Assembly: GCA_021464415.1 (NCBI GenBank)
Contig: CM038471.1
Location: 34,135,234-34,199,233 of the forward strand
Direction: 5' to 3'
Source: Lonicera japonica
Lineage: Eukaryota; Streptophyta; Magnoliopsida; Dipsacales; Caprifoliaceae
DNA: 64,000 bases
The stretch's first letter is position 1, and every line of letters starts with the position of its first letter. Below are positions 56,448 to 64,000 of this stretch, one piece after another. The position numbers and the translations under genes are program-made. The notes beneath the pieces were generated by a model. It ran no database searches, had not been told where the DNA came from, and worked only from the letters and a program-made list of their open reading frames with translations.

Positions 56448-59332
56448 CTATCCCCAATCAACAAAGGGAAGAGGCGGATATCCACCCTCTGGAGGTGGCT
56501 TCAGTGATGGAGGTAGATTTCCAAGAGAAACTCCCATACTATCTCTGACTGTTTCACCTGCTGATGCAAGCATGCAACAGAGAGAATAATCAGCTTTAAA
56601 AAATTGACAGAAAGTAGGCGTGATGGGTCCGTTTGATAAAAACAATTGGAAAATGGAAAACACTACTAATTTTTCTAAGAAGTTAAGAAAGACGATTCAG
56701 TCAGTGAGATGTTTTCCATGGAAAAAAAAATTCTTACCTACCACCCAAAGAATTTTGTTCCACGGAAAACCCAAAAAGTAATGGAAACTTTCACCAAATC
56801 ACTCCTCTCTTTTTCCAACTTCTCTTACAAATTAGTAATGTTTTCAAACATCTTCAAATTTTTTTATCAGACACGGTACAGATATACAAGAATTGCATCA
56901 CAACTATCTCCACAAAAATTAAATGCAAGAAAATCCACATTATTGTCTGGGGTTAACAAAAATCAACCAATCACGCGTCATATTTCTATATAATTGCATT
57001 CAAGAGAGTGAACTCTGTGCAGTATTATGATTGATTGATAAAGTAATGTTAGACGGTAAAATAATTAACACCAAGTGGAAGAGCAATTCTTGCCTGGAAA
57101 GGAGGTTCCTCCAACTAGTTGACTCCCCAAGATACTTGGTGTTTGAATATTGTCTGTAAAGTTTGTAACTGCGTGTTTGACCAAATGAGATATAAGGAAG
57201 TCATCATTTGAATTACTCTAAGACAAAATAATATACCATGATTAATCTAATTCGATGGGAAATCAGATCCTTTTCACATACGCTTGTTTCCCACTATAAT
57301 TTTCTTTTTAAATTAGAGCTAATTTTGGTCTTGTTATTGAATAAAATAGAACTACTACTCATCAACGGCTAAACAATAGAATACAATTTAAAAGAAAAGA
57401 CATACTTGAGAGACACAATTACCTGCTAAGCCTTGAGTATCTGTACTACGCAAATTTTGCTTGGGATGATAATATTTACAAGAATCACCATATGGGCATG
57501 ATCCCTTCAAAACATGAAATGTAAATTAGTCGACAGGATAATCCAAGCCAAATTATTGTGCCCGTGCCCCAAAGTTCCTAAATTAGTTAATAGATGCAAT
57601 TGATACATAATTCCTGATTCGTAAATTATCAAATTTCCGGTGATCACATTCTTCATCAACTTAATGAAGAAGATGATGCATAAGAAAAAGGACAAATAAC
57701 CGTTATTAGACCTTACAGGTTCAATAGAGATTATTAAATTTCTACAATAATTATGTACGAACTTTCATCCTGCCAGAAATTTTTTATCTTATATCATGCA
57801 TGATGCATGAACTTTTCATCTCACCATAGTTTGTGGACATTTTCATGATGGAAGTGATGTTGTGAATTTAATAAATATTAAAACCATAATATAATATAGC
57901 CATACAAGTTGAGTAGTTAGTAAATGTTGAGAAGAAATGATATCAGCGCCAGATCTCATGAATAAAACTCAGTTAGCAATTTCACAGAGATTATTGTTTT
58001 TGTCACTTAAGCTGAAGAGGTGCTACTGCCAATGAACCTGAACACTTGGGTGTATTTGTTTTTAGCTCTCAATACTAATTAGAGGTAGATTCAACATGAA
58101 GAGGTTTGTTGAATTTGTTTCCTTTTTCCAAATTAAGAATTTAACTGTAAGCATTAACCTTTAAGGGGCAAACATACTTTTCCAATTCAGATTTAGACTT
58201 CAAGCCTAGGTTTTGCATATATAGAATAAATAAGCATTTTGTGTATGCTTGTATGCTATATACTAGACAATTTTTTCCAAGTTTACTAGACGCAATTGAT
58301 CCATATCATAGAAAGTTAAAAAAAAATTAAAAAAATTCCATCTAATACATTGGTCTCACCCCAATTTAAAAAATACGCAAAATATACCATCCTTAACTTT
58401 CCAGTACAACCAAAACAAAGGCTCTCCTAGTAAATGAACAAAAGAGGAACAAAAGGAGCAAAATCCAAATACAAAGTACAGTATAATTAAATATATACCA
58501 TGTCATAACCTGTGCCAAAGGCACTAACAACCATTAAAAAAGCATCTTAAATCTTAGCCACACAATTTTTTATCCCCGTATACATTTTTTTTATTCAAAA
58601 ACCATTGCCCCTTATTATATAGATAAATGAGTAGTAGTAGTAAATGTGCCGAAGGCACTATTGGGCTAATTTACCCTTTATGTATCTTTTGTCTCAACTC
58701 TTAAAGAGGCATCTTTCATTTAAGGAGAAATGCTAAACACACTTAGCACTGGTGTGTTGATTCGGGACCCACCCACTAATTAAATTACTTTAATGATCAA
58801 TCTTTTTGAGGAGTATACATTCATCTCAATCCGCAAGAACGCTTCTATACAATTTAGAATTCGAAAAACAATCTCTTTTATTATGTAGACTAGAATCCGG
58901 AGCACACACGATGCGTGTTGTACCTGATATTGTATACATCTTTAAAAACGCTTTGAAGATATGTAGATAGATATAGATAGATCCGTAGATAGAATAGGAC
59001 GGATGAACAAATTATGATTAGAAAGGGATTACCAACCGTTCTGATGAAGCGATTGCATACACCTTTCCCCAAGGACTCTGGATGTATCTGATTCGGATCT
59101 GAAATTAAAAATCCAACCATTAGTGGACCAACTTCAACACAACACATCGCGTGTGCTCGAAAATCTAATACATATAGAGAGAGAGAGGGGAGAAATATAT
59201 ACCTCGTAAGGAATCGTACCATTGAGCTTTGGCTCTGTGGTGCTGAACACCCTGGAGATGGCGCTTGCGGGCGAAAGGAGTGTCTTGGAATTCCTTGTCA
59301 CAGTAGTCGCAGTAATACTTCCCCAACGGCAT
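56448..59332 (-). CDS. U1-type plus CCCH zinc-finger protein (ZMAT5 / U11-U12 snRNP 20K type)
   Basis: Small nuclear RNA-binding-type protein; members of this family (ZMAT5) are in the U11/U12 particle of the minor spliceosome. Four exons on the minus strand: 59332-59203, 59098-59037, 57504-57423, 56557-56448, giving 127 residues. An N-terminal matrin/U1-type finger has C8, C11, H25 and H31 in MPLGKYYCDYCDKEFQDTPF and the following ARKRHLQGVQHHRAK. A CCCH finger follows with C58-x8-C67-x5-C73-x3-H77, perfect spacing. A Pro-rich tail (LPPSLKPPPEGGYPPLP) ends FVDWG. The start ATG gives the family's conserved MPLGKYYCDYC. Length fits plant homologs annotated as zinc finger CCCH domain-containing protein 3. 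A MITE lies in the intron 56558-57422. Identification as the U11/U12 component is by family resemblance. Confidence 0.92.
56625..56878. mobile_element. MITE of the TTTGATAA / CCATGGAAAA family
   Basis: The inverted termini GGGTCCGTTTGATAAAAACA and TTTTTTTATCAGACACGG flank a centre containing TTTTCCATGGAAAAAA and ACCACCCAAAGAATTTTGTT. The latter is the complement of the TTTGGGTGG motif in the copy at 30649-30904. It is in the last intron of the zinc-finger gene. Confidence 0.65.
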
Positions 59333-61900
59333 TTCCCCTTTCAACTACAACTAACTATTGATTTACGTTAGCATTTTATACCTTTCGCTGCTTGTTTGGG
59401 GAAAACCGACTCCACTCCGTATGGCATGACACGAAAGAAAGTGTTTTTAAGTCGGCGCAATTTCCACACCTGGTAATATTTTATTTCTTTTATTTGTTCA
59501 ATGAAAAATGAGTAAACATGTTATTCCTTTTTACTAGGATTGATTATAAAATTGAAAATATATTACTCAATTTATAAGTACCGAATACGTAAGATGTCAG
59601 TAATTTAATTTTAAAATTATCAAAGTGTGAATCAATAATTTAATTTTAAAATTAACAAAGTGTGGATTACTATGTATGTGCTTAAGGATTTGGTCTATTG
59701 GTATTTGTAATTAATATTAATTGGTTGAAGATTTGAGTACTACATTTAAGTAAAGGATCCCATCGGCATTATTCAACCCAATCATGAGCTGACACATCAT
59801 TTTTGAAACAAATTTTTGTGCACGTAGAACTATTTAAAATTTATAAGGGGACTATTTTTTTTGTGTTTAATATGCAAAGGCCATGAGGCTTAAAGTTAAA
59901 GACTGGGGGAAGAAAACGCTCGCTTGGCAAGCGCGTGTTCTAGTCACGTAGTTCATCAAAGAAGGGAGGGATCAATACGTCTAACTGCATTAAAGGAAGC
60001 ATATGTTAGGGCACGCTTAGTTGCAAAAATTATCTAGTTCAAATGATTATTTATATAATTTATTAAGAATTAACACGAGTTTTTAGGGTGGTGGTGTTTT
60101 TTCTCCAAATTTTAAAAACTTAATTCAAAATCACCATTACTTTTACACTTCTCAAAATTTATTTGACTTTACTTTCTCTCTCTAATTTTTTTTTAAAAAC
60201 ATCATAACTTTAAATTCAAAAATCAAAATTAGATAAAAAAAATATATATATATTTGAAACCTAGTCCTCGAGATCTATAAAATAAGATCCATTGTGACTA
60301 TGTTTTGAAATTTTTTAGTTGATTGAAAAAAACTTAAACAAAAATCAAATTCACTTTTCAACATACTTTCAAATTCTACCAAACACCATATTTTAAAGAC
60401 TCAACTTAAAAACTTAACTCAAAATATCAACCAAACATCACCTTAACTTCCTATACTTGTTCAATCCATGTCTTGCAACCAAATTAATGCTGTTTGTAAG
60501 ATAATTCGTGAATTAAGATGCAAATGAAACCCTAAAATACTCACATTACTCCTCAGTCCTTCCTTCCCTAAAGTATAATTTAACTTTCACGTTTATTTAA
60601 AACTATACTAATTTCAACTTAATTAATGGTCACGCTAAAACTTATCTGCCTTATTGTAAGATTCGGTATATAATTCATAAGCATGACTCTTAATTTAGGA
60701 GTTTGAGATGTCCCAAAAGAAAAGACTCTCAGTTTGGGATTTGTTAAACCTATCCATTTGAGAGTAGCAAACCAATACGATTAAGAGTACTGCCATGGAT
60801 GAACTTTAATTTGAGGGAATTTGAATTCAGTGTAGTTGGGATTCATGCATTTGATTTCCTCTTTTGTTGGAAACCCAACGCTTGAAAATAATCATGTCGA
60901 ATTTGTAAAACCAACAGATGTTACTTGCACCCAAACAGGAGGAATAAATTTATTAACAAGTTAATTGTGCCTTGTTAATAAATTAAGGCACCGGGAATAC
61001 ACGCGAAATTGTGCCCCCGCAATTATGTGTCACCTCATAATTAGTTGAAGAAATTACTACATTCAACTAATGGGCCCCTTCCGTACTATTCAACCCAATC
61101 ATCAGGTGACACATTACTTTTGGGATAAATTTTTGTGCATGTAGCACTATATAAAAATTATAAGAGGACTATTAATGGCAAATTAGAACTAACGAGGAAA
61201 AAATGGCAAATTAGCTTGATAATCTCAACATGCTGGTCAACTCCGCTCTCACCACTCCCTAGATGAAACTGAAAGTGTTCAATCCTAGAAGTTAAACAAA
61301 GAAGTTAAAAATTATTCAAGCAGTCACTCAGAGCATTTTTTTTTTTAATCAGAATACAAAAGTTTTCTCCAATAGCCTTTTCAAAAAATTTCTTCAAAAA
61401 TGCACTTAGGTAGCCCGTGTGACACTTTGAAGAGATACAGGTAGTGTGGTTTTTGTACTCCAATAGTCGCTTCAAATCTTAATACAATAATAATTATTTA
61501 ATTAAAGTAAGTTGTCTCTTTAACGCTTTAAGAGCAAGATTCTCACTCTTCAAATTTGTAGAGTGAGATTTCTCTCGGTGCAAAACTCGAAGAATAATGT
61601 AGGCATTTGAAATCTTTATTGAAACCTTAAAATTTGATATGACTCTTCAAATACTTTTTCATGTAAGATTTGAAGAACCTCTTGGAGATGCTCTTAAGAA
61701 CCCCTCCTCATATTTAACATATAGACTTTTTGATTCAATGTGTACTTCTTCATAATAATCACAAAGGAAAAAACATGCTAACCCAATACCACATAAAAGT
61801 TGGTTCATCTAAAGATAAAATTAGAAGAGAAAAAAATTGCTGCAAATAATATTACAGGATGTTCAAAATAGTGTTACAAAACTCTAAGGAAAATGGTTTT
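59333..61900. other. Intergenic DNA upstream of the zinc-finger gene
   Basis: The first few hundred bases should hold the zinc-finger gene promoter and leader; no clear TATA box was picked out. The repeat with AACCCAATCATGAGCTGACA occurs at about 59780 and again at about 61085 (CAACCCAATCATCAGGTGAC). No further gene or RNA gene was recognised. Confidence 0.5.
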
Positions 61901-61907
61901 ATAGTGA

Positions 61908-62144
61908 GTGAGGGTGTCTGATGAGCCTGAGGATAGCACGAGAGCTAGATCATGGAGTGAAGACTATGCAGATCCCATCCGGGTTCCAAGTGGTCCAATC
62001 ACCCGAGCTAGAGCAAGGAAGATGAAGGAAGCACTCGTGAGCATGGTCCACGAGTTGATGAATAAAGCTGACGCTTGGAGAAGCATTCAAGGAGATGAAG
62101 AGCACGAATGGAAAATAATGCTTAGCCAAGAAGACGTAGAATAA
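61908..62144 (+). pseudogene. Ty3-gypsy Pol C-terminal fragment (5'-truncated)
   Basis: The open frame contains DPIRVPSGPITRARARKMKE and then MVHELMNKADAWRSIQG before its stop. This matches the conserved end of plant Ty3-gypsy Gag-Pol, where a G-P-[VI]-T-R-A-R-A-K tail precedes the 3' LTR. A stop lies just upstream in frame, and no protease, RT or integrase is present 5' of it in the window, so only the end of Pol remains. It is on the same strand as the LTR and gag that follow. Confidence 0.75.
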
Positions 62145-62163
62145 TTAAGGCGTTTTTATTATT

Positions 62164-62665
62164 GTTTTTATTAATTTGCAGCCCAAGGATTATGTATAAT
62201 TAGTATTTAGAGTGATGGGCTTGCTAAGAGTGTTTTTGGGCTTGTTTAGGGCTCTCCATTATTTTTTTGTTGCCTTAGAATTGGGCTTGTGATTGTATTT
62301 TCGTTTTTAGGGTTTCTTAGGTTTGAATTAGGGTTTGCTTATGTCTCCTCCTATTTAAAGGAGGCAAGCTCTCTTGTATGGGTAGCTTATTGTCTAATAC
62401 GAAATTGAGAGTGTTTTTCACCTCTTGTGTTCTAAGAACACTTCGAGCAGCCGGAATTTAATTCTTGTTGTTCTTCGACTTATCAATCAATTAACCCATC
62501 AATTGATTGTTTGTCTTCGATTATACCAAGGTTCATTCTCGTTTTAGGGATTGGGTCGAGGTTCCACCTCCATCATCTTCGCGTGATTCCAAGGTTCTTA
62601 CGTGTTCAACGTTAAGGGTCGCGGATTCGTCATATCGGATAGAAATACGGTCGCGATTCACATCA
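62164..62665 (+). repeat. Ty3-gypsy LTR (about 500 bp)
   Basis: The right end is defined by a TCA just before TTGGTATCAGAGCG, the initiator-Met tRNA primer-binding site (about 62667). The left end is less certain; a TG at about 62164 fits. Promoter-like features are CTATTTAAAGGAGG (TATA-like, about 62352) and the run of TTAGGGTTT motifs just before it. The region follows the Pol tail by only a few tens of bases, as a 3' LTR would, yet it is also followed by primer-binding site and gag, as a 5' LTR would be. Confidence 0.7.
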
Positions 62666-63800
62666 TTGGTATCAGAGCGATTCTTTCTATCCAGGTTTTA
62701 TTTTTTCGTATTCTTGCTATTACGAATCTGTTCCTATTATTGCAGATCTGTTCTTGCTATTTTCGGATCTGTTCTTGTTCTTAAAAAAAAAAAAAAATCT
62801 GTTGCTACCTTTGATAATCTGTTCTTGCTCTTACAATTCTGTTCTTGTTGTTACGAATCTGTTTTAGAGATTTACAAATCTGTCCTTGTTGTTACGAATC
62901 TGCTCTTGCTAAACTTTTGAATCTGCTTATCACGGATCTGCTTATTCTGTTTCATCTGTGTTGTTCAAAGTCGAAAATCTTCAATTTCGTTGCTGAACCA
63001 TATTCGCAAATCTGTCCATTCATAATATGTCCAGATTAAAGTAGAGCTCGATTTGTTGTTTGCAAATCTCTAGTTGCGATTCTCTTGATTCCTAGTTAAC
63101 TTGGTTATTGAGGCGGCTATTGATAGTTGTGGCGGCTGTTATTGCAAGCAACATAAAACCCTAGACTTGTAATTCTTGGTCAAAAAAAAACCTAGTTGTG
63201 GCGGCTAGTATTTCAAACACCATAAAACCCTAGACTTGACTTTTATTTCTAGGTTTTGAAAGTTGTGGCGGCTAGTATAGATATAAAACCCTAGACTTGA
63301 CTTTTATTTCTAGGTTTTGAAATTTGTGGCGGCTGTGAACAACATAAAAACCCTAGTAGACTTGTGATTAAAAAAAAAAAAAAATTCCGAATTTTGACTT
63401 TATTTCTTTTAGCATTCTGATTCTATAGGTTCCAAGGGTTCCAAAAATCACTTTTTTACGAGACGAACTTTTAGCTCAATTTTGTCGAAATTTGGCTTCG
63501 TATTTTGTCCATATTTCATTGGGATTCCTGTTTCTTGAGTTCTTGGTGAAAACGTACTTGTCCTAGCATACAATTAATCTGTTTGGGTTGTGATTGGTCT
63601 GTTCGGGCAGCCAAGAAAAGGGTTCTTGCTTTTCGATTCGTTTGAAGTTCCAAAAGGTGAAAATTGAGAGGAATATCAATACATTGAGAACTAAACACGA
63701 GCGGTAAAATCAGAGTGAAATTATTTTTTTGAGCGAAACACGTAAGGGAGTGCAGTGAGGAAAATTTATTTCTTTATATTGTGCTAACCTCTGTTTTGCA
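62666..63800 (+). other. Retrotransposon leader with primer-binding site and two short tandem-repeat arrays
   Basis: The primer-binding site TGGTATCAGAGC is at about 62667. A ~20-nt imperfect repeat (AATCTGTTCTTGCTATTACG type) occurs about eleven times at 62706-62960. A second array at 63127-63365 has units starting at 63127, 63196, 63263 and 63324. Each unit carries TTGTGGCGGCT and then ATAAAACCCTAGACTTG, or close variants with the telobox-like AAACCCTAG. No ORF of retroviral type is in this leader. Confidence 0.7.
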
Positions 63801-63805
63801 GCAAT

Positions 63806-64000
63806 ATGTCGAGTTTCGATCCTAGGTTATTCCAAGAAGCCATGACGAGCACCTTACAAAAGATGATGAGAGAGGAGTTGGGTGTCTTTAAAGAGCAGGT
63901 GGAAGAGATGAGTGAGGAGTTGAAGAGAATGCGGGTGAAAGTAGATAGAGTTGAAAGCACCCAAATTGAGCAATCCGGCATATCACATAATGCTCAAAGA
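63806..64000 (+). CDS. Ty3-gypsy gag, start (truncated by window edge)
   Basis: ATG opens a frame beginning MSSFDPRLFQEAMTSTLQKM that stays open to the window end. It includes the charged helical stretch REELGVFKEQVEEMSEELKR. Position (after an LTR, primer-binding site and leader) and the coiled, charged N-terminal character fit plant Ty3-gypsy Gag. No zinc knuckle is seen because the sequence stops at about residue 65. Whether the rest is intact cannot be told here. Confidence 0.7.
   Translation, partial: MSSFDPRLFQEAMTSTLQKMMREELGVFKEQVEEMSEELKRMRVKVDRVESTQIEQSGISHNAQR

Noticed and set aside
56709..56993. 94-residue open frame in the last zinc-finger intron
   Set aside because: It lies over the MITE at 56625-56878 and its flank, on the other strand to the gene, with no recognisable domain.

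Overview
The window is plant nuclear DNA, most likely from an asterid or another core eudicot. It is AT-rich, has spliceosomal GT-AG introns, and carries plant-specific repeats: Au-type SINEs, TRIM retrotransposons, hAT and PIF/Harbinger MITEs, and a Ty3-gypsy element. Four protein-coding genes can be rebuilt exon by exon. Almost all the remaining sequence is introns and intergenic DNA filled with small non-autonomous transposons.

Region 1 (22-18688, +) holds the last 27 coding exons, about 926 residues, of SMC5, the ATPase subunit of the SMC5/6 genome-stability complex. The gene enters the window already begun, so its Walker A exon lies upstream. Its introns hold two Au SINEs in opposite orientation, an exact-looking 611-bp tandem duplication over a decayed LINE fragment, a 767-bp foldback, a TRIM with perfect target-site duplication, and several MITEs. 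Region 2 (18689-28600) is intergenic and repeat-rich, with coding-like remnants near 19.2-19.7 kb and a three-copy array near 21.7-22.2 kb.

Region 3 (about 28.7-35.1 kb, +) is a complete pyroglutamyl-peptidase I gene (220 aa, four coding exons, an inferred 5'UTR intron). Its last intron was enlarged by two TRIM insertions. Region 4 (34980-39990) is intergenic, with a hAT MITE and the promoter of the next gene. Region 5 (40056-55744, +) is a full-size ABCG/PDR-type transporter gene of 11 exons encoding 1611 aa. It is the most unusual gene here. It has an apparent PDZ domain between the first nucleotide-binding domain and the first membrane domain, both LSGGQ-type signatures are gone, NBD1 has Gln where the catalytic Glu should be, and the NBD2 P-loop is degraded. 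The reading frame is nonetheless intact throughout.

Region 6 (56448-59332, -) converges on the transporter and encodes a 127-aa U1-type plus CCCH zinc-finger protein of the ZMAT5 / U11-U12 20K type. Region 7 (59333-61900) is intergenic. Region 8 (61908-64000, +) is Ty3-gypsy retrotransposon sequence in an odd order: the Pol C-terminus, an LTR, a primer-binding site, a repeat-filled leader, and the start of gag, which runs off the window.

The genes are functionally unrelated neighbours (chromosome maintenance, peptide turnover, membrane transport, minor-spliceosome RNA processing). Exon boundaries were placed by hand from splice signals, reading-frame continuity and family resemblance. No alignment was run, so percent identities are not given.
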